A stretch of 64,000 nt of DNA from Liolophura sinensis (lineage: Eukaryota > Mollusca > Polyplacophora > Chitonida > Chitonidae), in NCBI RefSeq assembly GCF_032854445.1, contig NC_088305.1, forward strand, positions 23,967,400 through 24,031,399, given 5' to 3'. Under the pieces are notes generated by a model. The model did no database searches, was not told where the DNA came from, and saw nothing but the letters and a program-made list of their open reading frames with translations. The translations under genes were made by a program, and so were the position numbers. Of this stretch, positions 21,778 to 33,555 are shown piece after piece (position 1 is the first letter of the stretch; the number at the start of each line of letters is the position of its first letter).

Positions 21778-23237
21778 ATGGCTCACAAATTCTTTGTGGT
21801 GTGTTTGGTCGTTTGCTTATACGTCATCGCAGTCCAGGGTCAAGAAGGACGTAGAAACTTCAGACAGAGAACCCCAAGACCACGGCGCACAACTACAACA
21901 ACCACAACAACAACCACAACAACAACAACACCACCGACTCCGGAAGCCTTGAGAGCCTTTTCAGCCGCTCAACGAAAACATAGCTCTCAGATCGCTTCAG
22001 AAAGTCGCCACCAAGGGGCCAATCGTATTGCGTCATTTGCAGGGACACGTGTTGGACTACCTGCGCCAATTAAAGTGATAGCCCCTCCTGGACAGTCAAC
22101 GGCTGGAAAAGGGCAGTCTTCCACGGTCACTTTACCCGACGGTACACAGTTTTCTTTGGACCAGGATGTTGTCGTCATCGGAGGTTTCAACTATGGTAAG
22201 CTATACTTCCAAGCTGACAATATGCTATTTTTATGTTCTAATTTCACCTGAGCATAGAAGAGTATGGTCCCCTTGTGATTTGACGCTGTCATTTGCACGG
22301 TACAGTCTGTGTGTGCAAAGCTTAATATCTACACATTTACACAATAACAGAATAGTTTAAAAAAAAATAATTTATCTTCTCACTTTGTGGCTAATCGCCA
22401 TTATGAAAGGACACAATACATTATATTTTTGTTGAATAACATTAAAAAACGTTTGAGACACTGGCTGATAGCCTTCAACAATAAAGGAATAATGGAAAAA
22501 ACGTATCTTCTGAATTTGTGGCTGTTAGGCATTTGGCATTATGAAAACAGAGCATCCATTTTATTTTTGTTCAATAACATTAAATACAGTTTGAGTCACT
22601 GGTTGATATCCTTGTCCAATTTCTATGTTTCCCTAAATCAACAAAGATTCAAAGGTAGCAGGTTTTTAAACGCGTTACTTGCTTTTCTGTTGTAGTTATG
22701 TGCCGAACCCAGGAAGGAAATGTGCTTATTCCGGCAGACTATTACATTTGCTGCGGTAATTCCTACTTCGAAAACACAGACCCAAATGACCCTAAAGTGT
22801 GCTGTGGACAGGATTATTATAAACCAAATTCCGAAATCTGTTGTGACGGCTTTTTCTACAACAAAATTGACAGTGCCACCGGATACCAAGCACAATGCTG
22901 TAAAGACGTCTACTACATACCTCAACTTGAGGTCTGCTGTAACGGTGGATACGACGACAAGTTCATATACGGATGCTGTAACGACCAGTTCTATTACAAG
23001 CCTGACATTGAATGTTGTAATGGCGTCCAACACGCACGACAATCCAACTTTAAATGCTGTCACACATACTACGGTCCATCAGAGTTTATTTGCTGTAATA
23101 ACAAACCGTACCACCCCTTCTTTTACGCTTGTTGCCATGACACTAATCAGTACATTCCAAGCTCGGACCAATGCTGTTTTGATGGCAGTGTTGTGCCTAA
23201 CGGGCACATTTGTGGCTTTCCTCTAGGAAAACGCTAA
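21778..23237 (+). CDS. Galaxin-like secreted Cys-rich protein, gene B (two coding exons)
   Basis: Coding exons are 21778-22195 and 22696-23237; the predicted protein is 319 aa. The layout matches gene A: acceptor TTCACCTTGCAG ending at 21767, signal peptide, Arg-rich segment, poly-Thr, donor ATG|GTAAGC at 22196, acceptor CTGTTGTAG ending at 22695, and a Cys-doublet exon ending Leu-Gly-Lys-Arg. Poly-Thr is 14 residues, four more than in A, from an added 12 bp of ACA/ACC codons. Exon 3 differs from A at about eight residues (for example Asp to Asn near its start, Ser to Pro and Asp to Ala before the tenth doublet, His to Asp before the last). All 22 paired cysteines are kept, so the fold is under constraint. 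Its donor is a better consensus than gene A's (GTAAGC against GTACGC). Confidence 0.88.
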
Positions 23238-23383
23238 ACAACTGTGCTTGGACTTGACTTGATCTAGTGCTGACAAAACAAGTACAATACATGTATCTCG
23301 ACCGGATTTGTCATACCATATGTCTGCCGCATAAGATTAATATATTTGCATTTTCATGCTAAATTATTTGTAATTTAAATTAA

Positions 23384-23389
23384 AATAAA
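23384..23389 (+). terminator. Poly(A) signal of galaxin-like gene B
   Basis: AATAAA lies 147 bases after the stop, in the position conserved with genes 0 and A. Confidence 0.65.
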
Positions 23390-23559
23390 GCATGGCATCG
23401 AAACGAATGAGGTTTGCTATATTGGTTCCATTTACTTTTTACTCGTTGGTCGGATTTATTCGTCCTAGACACCGTACACTGAAGAGGTCAAGGTCGTGTT
23501 TGGAAGAAATATAAAATGCGTATATGTTATAATTTATTTTGTCGCATCACTGTAGTGTT

Positions 23560-24003
23560 ATGCACTGATATAAAGCCATGACATATATTTGGTATGTGAC
23601 TGGTTACATCGCAGATTCAGTATATTTCATTGGTTAAAAAGGTGGGAGCGATATTATTGCACGTGACGTAACTATACGTAGGTCTACGTGAAAAAGTTTT
23701 TTCTATATTATAGAGTGAAGGTTTTGTAGGTTGGATGTTTCATCCGGCGACGAAAACATTCCATCTATAATTAAAGCCACACACAACGCAGAAGAATTTT
23801 CCTACCTCTTCAATGCATCGATGTCTGTAAACCCTGTGCATGAAATAAGCTGTGATTTTAATCTACAACTTCAGGGGACAGATTTCAGTAAATCTAACAC
23901 ATCATCATCATGTTCACAAACCCGCACATCTATGAGAAACATCGAATTCGTCTGTAAAGACCAGGGTGTGCACACACACTTTTTGGGAAAGATAACACAT
24001 AGA
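23560..24003 (+). other. Unit B-specific segment with open frame, unknown
   Basis: Unit A has nothing matching 23560-25090. The left part has an open frame from 23719 to 24075 with no ATG at its start (first internal ATG at 23821), encoding a Ser/Thr/Cys-containing sequence I do not recognise. Upstream are a TGACGTAA motif and an ATTGG box, but no TATA. The frame is cut by the LTR at 24008. It may be a remnant of an older inserted element. Confidence 0.35.
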
Positions 24004-24007
24004 CAGT

Positions 24008-24765
24008 TGTTACGACCACAGACAAACTGTCTGTATTATAAAGAGATGGCTTGTTTGAAATACACGACAGTTTAGCCGCACAAAAAGTAACCAAAACCAA
24101 CAGATTTTATTTTTCAACAATTTATTAGGTTTAACAAGAACAGATAACAAGACTTATACAAATACTAAAGTGCTTAAGTTTAACAAGAAAGGTGAGCAGT
24201 ATCTATACAAATACTAAAATACTTACATGTACAACAGTGTCAAGTCCAAACAGACGCATATACTCCACAATGCTTAAAAATGCACAGAGGCAATATTCAC
24301 AAGAGGGAAAATCCACAGTATAACTGAGTGTATGACGAAATATTCACAAAATTCCACAGACAGGGCCCGTGTACTAATAAGCACTGTGTACACAAGAGCA
24401 CAAATTAAATATACCAGTTCAGACTGAACAAGTGCTCGGTGGAGATATGATATAACAAAACCAGAGGCTATAAAGACACCTAAATTTAGCACAAAAGGCT
24501 TCCTGAAGTAACACACAGCGAAAGCATCCAAAACTCTCAATAATTCTCCTTTCTCCCCCTTTGACCTGCTTTCATAGGTCTTATATAGACTGGTGGGATT
24601 TTCTAGAAAAAGAAAATTCCTCAACTCTTGTTGTAAACAAACAGGCCCCGAACTGAGCGTATTCTGGAACATTCTAATGCACAGGCAGACAGCAGGCCCT
24701 GAACTCAGCATATGTAAACAGTGGCAAGCTAAATTTAGAAGCTGACGGCAGTTGCTCACATAACA
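24008..24765 (-). mobile_element. Solo LTR of an LTR retrotransposon (unit B only)
   Basis: The element begins TGTTACG and ends CATAACA on the + strand, giving short inverted TG..CA ends. It is flanked by a CAGT direct repeat (24004-24007 and 24766-24769; 5 bp ACAGT if the terminal A is shared). Read on the - strand it has a TATA box (TATATAAG, at 24590-24597) about 170 bases from its 5' end. Two AATAAA signals lie near the 3' end (24121-24126 and 24106-24111), as expected for an LTR with U3, R and U5. No internal retrotransposon genes or second LTR were found, so it is a solo LTR. The 170-codon - strand frame at 24274-24786 crosses the LTR edge and is not a gene. Confidence 0.75.
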
Positions 24766-24769
24766 CAGT

Positions 24770-25104
24770 TTATCATTCATGTTCACATTAACGTGCCAAT
24801 GGTTAGAAATGCTTGAATGTTCCAGTCGTAAAGCCGATCACTCGGTGCAGGCGAAGTATTCCATCATATCTTGCTCATTGAATTTCAAATTATTGGCATT
24901 TTCAACTGAAAATTACCGTGTTTTATCACTTTTCTTTGCAAAAGTTTTTACAAGTTTGCTGTTTTACATTATAAATCATTAAAGCAGGCGCTGCTTTGGA
25001 ACTATATGTTCGCCACGTAATGATCCGTCTCAGCCACGGTTCAGTACTGTTTACGTTTACAGTCATGAAATAATTTACAGTCATGAAAGGCAACCTTAGG
25101 GGCT
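24770..25104. other. Right part of unit B-specific segment
   Basis: This continues the non-LTR insert or diverged spacer. A short direct repeat (TTTACAGTCATGAAA, near 25056 and 25075) lies at its right side. No gene was seen. Confidence 0.4.
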
Positions 25105-25225
25105 TTACTTACATCCGCTTATCCTCGGGTTGATGTCCGCAGGACCTCCGGCTGATATCCGCTTGACACCCGGTTGATATCGGCTTGACATACACTTGAT
25201 ATCCGTGTGACATCTACTTGACAAT
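25105..25225 (+). repeat. 11-bp minisatellite, unit B
   Basis: Imperfect CATCCGCTTGA-type repeats, about ten copies, matching 15166-15356 and 32043-32333. Confidence 0.75.
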
Positions 25226-27539
25226 CGCCACTGGTTTAAGATCCAGACTATATTTTCTAGTCGAAGAATCTCACTCGTGTGGATATAGCAAATCCAAAGT
25301 GCTGATCGTATTTGCTTCGACCATGATGACATAAAAAAGGCAATGTCGTGTAGCAGTACAGCCCAAAGTTACATGAATCGGGTTCAATTTCCAGAGGAAT
25401 GGCGATTCGGGCCAAAGCCGAACTGAACCCTTGATTTCTTGTAACGTTTGAGTACTGCGTTAACATGCAAAGACATACATGAAGAAGATACTTCATAGAT
25501 TCGGTATAATTTACTTTAGTCCTAAATGCTCCTCGTTGTTATACGAGCTTAAGGGATAGCATGTCAAAGATCTGACCGATCGACCATCCGACAAAGCGAT
25601 TCATGGAACTGTTCATTGTAGTTAACAGTCAAAAAAAAAAGCAACCAATGTATTAGACAAAAAATGTATGGCGTAAAACAATCTAAAAAGTGGCACAACT
25701 GTACATTCCAACAGTGATGCATTTCGTGATGATATTATGCCTACAATACTACCCAGATGGAGCCATATAATCACCAGTCGATGGGCCATCTATGCAATAA
25801 TGACACAGCTAATACCCACGACTACAGAACTCAATGTCATATTTTTGTCTTTCTATATCTCTGCCATCCATGTAGAAATCGGACATTTACCCACTACAAA
25901 TGAGACGAAAGAGTGAATGCAATGGCCATAGGAATGACGTTCTCTTTCCGGCACGTGAAGACGTTTTGTTGACTGAAGTAAGGAGTTATGTCCCCTTGAG
26001 CAGTGAACAAAACTTACTTTACGATGAGATCTTAACACTGTATTACAAGAGCAACGGTAAATCAATGGATAAAATTGCTCTGGTTAAGGCGTCAAAATAA
26101 TTTCTCGTTTTTTTGTATGTCTTAACGTTGGCCGTAAGAATGTCTGAGTTAGTGCTGATATCTTGTCTGACAGTGACCACTTAGTAGTGCATGTTTTTAA
26201 CATAGAAAGTTACGAAACAATAAAGAAAAAATGCTAGTAGGCTATCTTCAATAATCCTGCAAAATTAGACATAAAAGAGGAACAGTGAGATTGACGAGAT
26301 ATTTCTGAAAATTACACCTCAAGCTCTTACATATACAATAATATATCAAAAATTTATGACTGGATTTAGTTATACTTTGGATCCAAATATCATATGGCCT
26401 ATTGCAGAAGTGTTTGAAGCCTTTGTACGGCTTCCACCGTTAGCTCACTTGTCAGCTACCCGGATGTAGTCAGTAGGTATCCAAGTGATTTAGACCGTGG
26501 GATAGTATTTGTCCCGAAACCGGACAGGAATGTGGAAAGCTGCATAAAACGAATCTTGTCAGTAAATCCGGGAATAATAACCATTCGTGAACATGTGAAT
26601 GTATCAGGGTAATTTATAATGATTCCATATTCAGTTATACGTTGGACTTTTCGGCTACATGCAACGTTGAACTTCCACGGGTCTAAAATCAAAGACGCAC
26701 GCTTTGGAATATACCCGCGTCACGAGTGGCTTCACAAAACTCCACCTGGGACAACACCATTTCACAGTAGGGGGTTGTCACAGATGTTCAACAAACTCAT
26801 GCTCATTGCTTACCCCTTTGCTTTGTGTGTATTGTCCTTTCCATGACGCTCTCGAGCAGGTGTTGACAGCGGATAAGAGACTGCGGTGAAATGGGTGAGG
26901 AAGATTGTTCAATTTGCCATGCGCTAGCGTGATTTTGTGTCAAATAAATATGTAAAAGTTTAAAGTAGGTATAAATGAACAGAAATAATGGCTATTGATC
27001 GGGTCATTATAGTTGATTTGCAGCAGCGTCTCGTTCTAAATTTTCAACTCCTCCACATTTACCGGTTTAATATCAACAACACGGACTCCATAAAGAGTCA
27101 TTATCTCTTAAGTTTAAACCTGCTGAAAAACGGTTATACCATGGAGGTAGAATAGAATCAACCATGGACAACCTCCATGGTTATACCACTTAATAATAAT
27201 ATAACAATATATATTCGGGTCTGTCATTTTTATCGGTGTTCTGCACGGCACCTGTAGGATTGGAAAGGGTAACATTTGGGCCTAATCGTTGTACAAAGTT
27301 GCATCGTTCAGTGTAATGTCTGTACTACATGTGGATAAACTGAAATAAAATTACAACCTCGCCTGAAAACAGGTACATTCAGAATTAACAAAAGAGCACA
27401 AAAAAGTTTTTAAAAAAATAAATGAACAATGCGTCAGAAGAAATGACTGTAGGCGACAGGCCTAAACTTGTAAAATTAATCTAACTTTAAAAGAAAATCT
27501 GTTATATGGGTGATGATAGAATGTAATTCGTGGTTATAA
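25226..27539. other. No gene recognised; spacer shared with units A and C
   Basis: Blocks at 25300-25370 and 25525-25650 match unit C (32400-32600), and 25730-26500 match unit A (15650-16520). Near 27130-27190 the direct repeat GGTTATACCA flanks inverted CCATGGAGG/CCTCCATGG arms. Open frames 25900-26100 and 26619-26846 are not kept in unit A. Confidence 0.5.
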
Positions 27540-27561
27540 CTAGTTAGTTGGTTAGTTGGTA

Positions 27562-27603
<42 letters not shown>
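27540..27603 (+). repeat. (TTAG)n microsatellite
   Basis: About 15 TTAG units with two TTGG variants at the left side. It is an ordinary simple repeat; the unit is four bases, not a telomere hexamer. Confidence 0.9.
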
Positions 27604-28219
27604 AATCTTTGTGTAGAATTAATAGAATAGGTGTGTTGTATTTAACAGAACAATCTGCAGCAATAACAGAATACATTCTAGCATCACTCAGGTAACAGAA
27701 CTTCTTTTCAAATTAACAGGTTACTGTTTTGAGTGTACACTGTATGCAGAAAACGGCAGATATTTCCTATTATCAGCATGAACGTCAAAGTTAACTTTAC
27801 ACTCACAAAAAAAGTTTCTAGAGATACTTTCGGCTTAATTTATAAAATCAGTGTACATCAAGAATATTTATGTTATACTCGCAGAAATGACGATGAATTT
27901 GGGCTGTTCAGACTTCCATTTCTTTACAATTTCGGGGAAACTTCAATGATGTTATCATTTCACAGGCTCTGTATAGACCCCATCATTCACGTCGTCGGTC
28001 TGTGTCTTGTCGCAATGTTGGAATGTTGGAATGTAGGCAAAAATGAAAGAGAAATACAGAACAAACAATGGGCATACGGTTGATTTATTAACACACATAA
28101 GTATTAAAATAATGTCAGAAAAGCGTGTGCTACTAGAAGCGATATTCGAAAATTTCACAACCAACCAACAGGTTTCGATATTTTTTCTGCCAGGTTACCG
28201 ACACCGGTAACAACCCAAG

Positions 28220-28290
28220 TAAAATACTGACCATGTGATTATTAACCCGAAATGTCCTTCTGGGTGTATAAATGTCTGTTTTGAAGGGTA
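28220..28290 (+). repeat. Dispersed repeat D (unit B)
   Basis: AACCCGAAATGTCCTTCTGG, GTGTATAAATGTCTGTTTTG: diverged relative of the core at 17366, in the same place within the unit. Confidence 0.55.
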
Positions 28291-29984
28291 AATGTGTGGC
28301 AGTTAGTGAATATATGTCCTGATAAAGTTTTCTGAAAGAAATAAAGTTAAAAAATGAAAGAACAATTTTTAATAAAGGCAAGGCATGATAGCTTAAATTG
28401 CTCACAAAGATTTTTTGGGAAATGTATTGGCTGGCCAAGTGAATATATCTGTAGCTGATGTGTATAGTCTTATTGTATTGACGTTAAGAAAAGGCCACTT
28501 GTAACGCCCTGTTTCTTCGAGGTTTTCTGGATAGGAGAAAAGCCCTGGTCATACATTGCAATCTTGGTAATGGATCTCTCCAGGGCTTTTGAACATGTTT
28601 GCTTTTTGTAAGACATGCTTAATATACGGCCTACATCCGTACTAGGCAGATCTCGTAAGCTGCTTAGTTACGGATAGGAAATAACGTCGCCCTCTTTTGG
28701 AAACTTTTCAGATCACTGGAAAACTCAGAGTAAAATGAGCTTAAGACCTAAATCATAAATTACAAGTGTTTAAAAAGACAACATTAGAAAGGGGGGAAAT
28801 TTTAATTGCAGTAGGTACATTGTTCTTGCAGTAAGGAATCAGTGTACAAAATTTTAAATGTTATACACCAAAAGATTTTAATTGTAGCTGTTTGAATTTT
28901 TTACTAAAGTCAAATCCAAACTGGATTTGAATCCAGTGGTATCTCATTTAATACGGATTTTGAGCACAACACAGACACCGACAATGGCACATCCCGAAGA
29001 ACAAAACACTTCGCAATGACATAATATTTCTGAGTAAGTAAAAGGTTCAGGTCAAGATTTACTGTATTTAAAACGTAATACTGAACGCAAACACACCCAA
29101 GTAAAAGGTTTGAGGGTTGACATCCTGGAAATATATAGGGCAATATTCAGGGGGTTTTGTTTTCAATTATCAATTGTACTACACAATAAGCACTCCTAGA
29201 ACTGTTAATACTGCCAAAATGTTGATATATTTTGATCACTTTGAGATATTGATCTTAAAATTCAAGGGTATACCCAAATACAAACCTCTCCTCGTACACG
29301 TGCCAGTATCAACAGTTCTTGCAGTAATACCTAATACATAACAAATACATAGACATAACACTTTTGGGAGTCAAAGTAGTAGAATTATATGCTATTACAT
29401 ACTATTACCGATTATATAAATCAGGAAGTGACAATTTTATCAGCTGATAATATTGGAAATATTCCAAATATTGCCGAATATATAGTTTCGCTCATACCAG
29501 TTTTAACAGTACATATACTGGCCTTATACATGGTACTGGTCAATACACAGCCGTGAGCGTATCAGTTTTAGCAGTTAATATACTAGCCTTATACACAGTA
29601 TAGCTAAATACATAACGCTACATGTATAAGATTCAACAATTAATTCAATGGCCTAACACATAATGTAAGCAAATAAATCTGTGCAAACAAAACAATTTTA
29701 ACACTTGTCTTTCACTTAGGTCTAAAATTGACTTTTTACTTATACTCATGACAATTTTAATTCCTGTATATATTTACTCAATTTATTCTTGTTTAATATC
29801 GTGCCTAAGAATTACAAAAAATTTGAAAAACATAACACATTTAAACACAATGCCTAACATAGCACTTTTTTCACATGTAACAATTTACCGAGTTTATACA
29901 CGATATTATCAACTTTGTTCAAGTGTAAATAGCAATCTTAACACTTGCAATATTGACCTCTCGCATGACTGACCACAGATGCGT
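28291..29984. other. Spacer across the unit B/C boundary; no gene
   Basis: The sequence resembles 17440-19730, including diverged 68-bp repeats at about 29455-29690 (GAATATATAG..TTTTAACAGT..ATATACTGGCCTTATACA). No coding signal was found. Confidence 0.5.
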
Positions 29985-30350
29985 ACATTTGCACACGCTT
30001 ATCATTAAGCCATCTTCCTCTATGTCCATCTTCCATGCAACAAATACCCTAAGGCAAGGGTGTGTGCGAGGATGCAGGACGGTGAGGGATTAAAAAATAT
30101 TTTTTATTGCCAGGTGTGACATATTAAAAAATTAACCGAACAGGATCCAAGTGACGTTTAAAGTCACCAATGCAAATGTCCATATTATTTGCCACAGCTT
30201 TCCAAACATTGGGTGAATTTTACTTATACACCGCACTTCCACTGAACTTTCGCGTCGACCAATCAATAGGTTACGTCCATGTTATATTTAAACAGATCAA
30301 AAATGTTTATCAGACGAAAAGAGAAAAATAAAGCAGCCTCCGAAGGTTAT
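29985..30350 (+). pseudogene. Decayed promoter of galaxin-like unit C
   Basis: This aligns with the promoter blocks of genes A and B but with many substitutions. The octamer is ATTTGCAC, the TATATAAA box reads TATATGAA, and the G-rich block is altered. It is the least conserved of the three promoter copies, as expected without selection. Confidence 0.6.
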
Positions 30351-30380
30351 ATGAATTGTTCGTTCGCTGAGATCTAGCTG

Positions 30381-30476
30381 ATGTCCATGGTAATCCGTGC
30401 TCTGAACGAGTTGTTTACTGACCAGCTGACAACTGACCAACAGAGAACTCTACGATATTCGGGCAACAAAGTAACA
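30381..30476 (+). pseudogene. Exon 1 relic of galaxin-like unit C, donor destroyed
   Basis: This aligns with exon 1 of A and B, including the upstream ATG. The donor AACAG|GTAAGG of the intact genes reads AACAGATAAGAC here, so the GT is gone and normal splicing could not occur. The upstream ORF stop is also lost. Confidence 0.65.
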
Positions 30477-31652
30477 GATAAGACTGTAATGTACCTGATA
30501 TGTTTAATTGTTTCTGTGTTAGTTTAATTTTTGATAGAGGTGTTATTGTCTTGATACCCTCCTCAGTCGCCAAATATGTACCCTCGTGGATTATAGTTAG
30601 GTGGGCATTCCAAACGATTTATTGATTGATTTATTCATGTGTAACGTCACACTTAAAAGAAAGAAAGTGTAAAATTGGATTAAGCATCAGTAGAAATCAC
30701 AAAGTGACGTTTTTGTTTCGATGATCGCAAGACAACTTCCTAAATAACTTAACTGAACTGAAAAATATAATACCTTAGTAGCAAATAAACATGCAAAGAA
30801 AGTAGTCAATATACTGGACACGATAACTAAACACTGTGTCTGAAAATACTTTTACTTATTTTTATTTTATAAAATAAATATTTTATTACTGAGTTAAATG
30901 CAATTGGATGTCTTTATTGTATAGAACAGCCTGTAAAAGCAATCATAGTCACTACCGAAATTCCCTTTGGTCAATGACCCGTAAAACCATAAATCAATGT
31001 ATCTATCTGCTTCATATAGATATTATTGTAAGGCAAATGTTATTATACTTTTTCTCATTTCTAATGATAAACTTCATCGGCTGTTTTTTTTATTGTTTTG
31101 TTTTTTTTTTTCATTGCCTCGGGTGACGTTTTAAGCGGCATGCTAGACAACAGGCGTGAACAGTAATCTGTTTAAATATAACAAAATCGCAAGCGATCAA
31201 AACGAACTCTACGTCGTGAGAAGAAGCACATTTTAGTACAAAGTGTACGCTTTTTTGTCACACCTAAACTTTCTAACTCCATCTCTGTAGCCGCATGTCG
31301 TGAGATATTATGATAGAAAAAAAAACAGATTTTTCATTTCTTGTATTATTTTTTCATAAACATTTGAAAGCATTTCACATATTGCTTTGTCATAAAATGA
31401 TCAGTTACCAGGTGCCCCTCTCCCTTGAATTATACTAATAAAATAGTGTATTAATAATGGGACACTGGCTTGATTCTGAACAAATGAAGTTTAGGCATCG
31501 GAAACGAATTCATGGAGTTAAACATTATAAATTACAAACATTGTTCTAACTATGTATCATGGTCATGGTTTATAATCTATGTTTTGTCCACAGTGTTTCA
31601 TGTCTATGTCCAATGAGATTTGTTAAAAATCATTTATTTTTTCACCTTGCAG
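30477..31652. other. Former intron 1 of unit C
   Basis: Recognisably homologous to intron 1 of A and B (for example GATGTCTTTATTGTATAGAA near 30907 and the TTGCCTCGGGTGACGTTTTA stretch near 31113), with scattered indels. It holds no gene. The long TTTA tract of unit A is reduced to a few repeats near 30618. Confidence 0.55.
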
Positions 31653-32005
31653 AAAATATAATATGGCTGACAAATTCCTTGTGGGTGTTGTTTCGTCGTT
31701 TTCCAAGGCCCACAACTACAACAACCACTACGACAACAACAACACCAACTCCGGAAGCGTTGAGAGCCTTTTCAGCCGCTTAGCGAAAATATAGCTCTCG
31801 GATCGTTTCAGAAAGTCGCCACCAAGGGGCCAATCGTATTGCGTCATTTGCAGATACACGTGCTGGATTACCTGCGCCAATCAAAGTGATAGCCCCTCCT
31901 GGACAGTCAACACCTGGAAAAAGGCAGCCTTCCACGGTCACTTACCCGATGGTACACAGTTTTCTTTGGACCAGGATGTCGTCGTAATCGGAGGTTACAA
32001 CTATG
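31653..32005 (+). pseudogene. Exon 2 relic of galaxin-like gene (unit C)
   Basis: The acceptor TTCACCTTGCAG is intact and the ATG at 31663 remains. About 60 bases of the signal-peptide and basic region are deleted and the frame is lost. In the original frame the poly-Thr tract (11 Thr) is followed by TAG where A and B have CAA, and a further 1-base deletion occurs in the GTCACTTACCCGATGG stretch. The donor ATG|GTAAGC at 32006 is still intact. After about 32040 the sequence switches to the 11-bp minisatellite, so intron 2, exon 3 and the 3' UTR are missing. This is a clear pseudogene. Confidence 0.88.
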
Positions 32006-32042
32006 GTAAGCTAGATTTCCAAGCTGACAATATGCTTTTTGA

Positions 32043-32333
32043 CCTTTGTTTGGTATCCGCTTGATGTCGGCGTTGCATTTGTTTGATATCCGCTTGATAT
32101 CCTCTTGGCGTTCTCTCGACACCCGTTTGATATCTGCTTGATATCTGCTTGATATCTGCTTAATATCTGCTTGATATCTCCTTGAAAACCGATTGCCATT
32201 TACAGGATATCCACTTAATATCAGCTTGACATCCGCTAGATATCCGATTGAAAAGCGCTAACGACCACCATTGCTGACATCCGCTTGATATCCGCTTGAT
32301 ATCCACTTAATATCTGCCTGAAAACCGCTACCG
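32043..32333 (+). repeat. 11-bp minisatellite, unit C, joined to exon 2 relic
   Basis: About 20 imperfect copies of TATCCGCTTGA/TATCTGCTTGA. In A and B it lies more than 600 bp (A) or 1.8 kb (B) beyond exon 3; here it follows the exon 2 donor by about 40 bp, marking the deletion of exon 3. Confidence 0.85.
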
Positions 32334-33194
32334 GTCACTTAGACCCAGACAATGTCATTCCAGTGGTAGAATCCCACTCATGTGGACATGATCAATTCCC
32401 AGCCCCTGTTCGTAATTGCTTCGATCATGAAGCCGCAAAAAAGACGATGCCGGAAAAAGGCGATCCCACGTAGCTAAGCTATTATGTCAATGGGAAACAT
32501 TCCGCCCTGTTATAGGAGCGTAAGGGGTAGCATGACAAAGGTCTGACTGTTCGACCACCCCAAGGAGCGACTCATCGAACTGTGCATTGCAGTTAATAAT
32601 CAAAAGAAAATGTTACAGTGGCAGTCATTGTATGAGTCCAAAATTCTTTTTCTTCTATGTTTTTTTTCTTTTATATTAAACAAGTTTTCTGCACAAAATC
32701 GTTTCCCAGTGCCTCATTTTAATAAAAATTAAACAAAAGGCTGATGTTATGATTTATCAAATTTGAAGGTCTAAACTTGATTGTTCCCTGCCGAATTCAA
32801 AAATTGAATAGACGAATAAATACAAAAAAGTTTGTTACATTAAGTATGATTTTGATGTTCTGATCATGTAATGTGGCCTTAATTTATTGTACATGTAGTT
32901 TGTTATCTGCCCATGTAAATAATCCGCTCTAGATTTCTCAACCATTTGTACTGAAGGTGGAATGTCTGGCTTTGCAAAACAAACATAAGCTCTTTCTTGC
33001 AACAGCCAAACAACATTCAGATTAGAGTGTTTAATAAATATGTGGACCATTGATATGAAACACATCGTATGTAACTTTCAAAAGGGCTTTGCTCTCTTTT
33101 CATATATGTAATATAATATATGCCAATCGTATGTTATCTATAAACACACCACTGACTCGTTCAGTAGTGTTGGATTGATGTATTCAAGATGTAT
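32334..33194. other. End of unit C, then unique spacer
   Basis: Up to about 32610 it matches unit B (25230-25650). Beyond that it is AT-rich with no gene. A short (AT)-rich run sits at 33100-33120. Confidence 0.5.
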
Positions 33195-33555
33195 GACCTC
33201 ATCGCAGTCCTCATGGTTATAGCATCCGTCTCGAAGTCGGGAGATCCGGGATCAAAACCGGATCGGGTCATATCAAAGACTTTAATATGATACTTGTTGC
33301 CGTCTCGCTTTGCCCTCAGCACTGAGAGGTTAGAACAAGGAAACAGGATTGGTTGGCCCAGTGTCAGTATAATGTGACTTGGTAGGGTTTCATGTCTGGT
33401 GTCTCCGGCATGACACCTCAGTGGAGGCGGCACTATGGCGACATGGACTTATTCTGCCACAAGAAGACACAGTCCACATACACACATCTACTGACTCCTT
33501 GTCGTCATGTGAAAAATGGTTAAGTTCGACGTTGAACCCCAAGCATTCATTCTAT
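33195..33555 (+). mobile_element. SINE family C, full length
   Basis: The tRNA-like head has an A-box-like TCATGGTTATAGCATCC and a B-box-like GGGATCAAAACCGG, then a body with GCCCTCAGCACTGAGAGGTT, CAGTATAATGTGAC, TCATGTCTGGTGTC and GGCGGCACTATGGCGACATG, ending TTCGACGTTGAACCCCAAGC(ATTC). Fragments of the same family occur at 3335, 4565 and probably 44658. Confidence 0.8.

Larger units (their letters stand above)
18490..29080 (+). repeat. Segmental duplication unit B
   Basis: This is the second intact copy of the galaxin-like unit, colinear with unit A (10030-18480). It is longer because of an extra segment at roughly 23560-25090 that contains a solo LTR, and because of spacer indels. Exon 2 start to exon 2 start spacing from A to B is 8688 bp. 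Boundaries are estimates by eye. Confidence 0.7.

Noticed and set aside
24274-24786. 170-codon frame on the - strand
   Set aside because: It runs across the TATA box and one end of the solo LTR and has no retrotransposon protein similarity that I can see.
27125-27192. Hairpin around CCATGGAGG/CCTCCATGG as a regulatory stem
   Set aside because: The arms are only 9 bp, and the flanking GGTTATACCA copies are direct, not inverted; the equivalent in unit A does not keep the second arm.
27540-27603. Internal telomere repeat
   Set aside because: The unit is TTAG (4 bp), not TTAGGG or TTAGG; a plain microsatellite.
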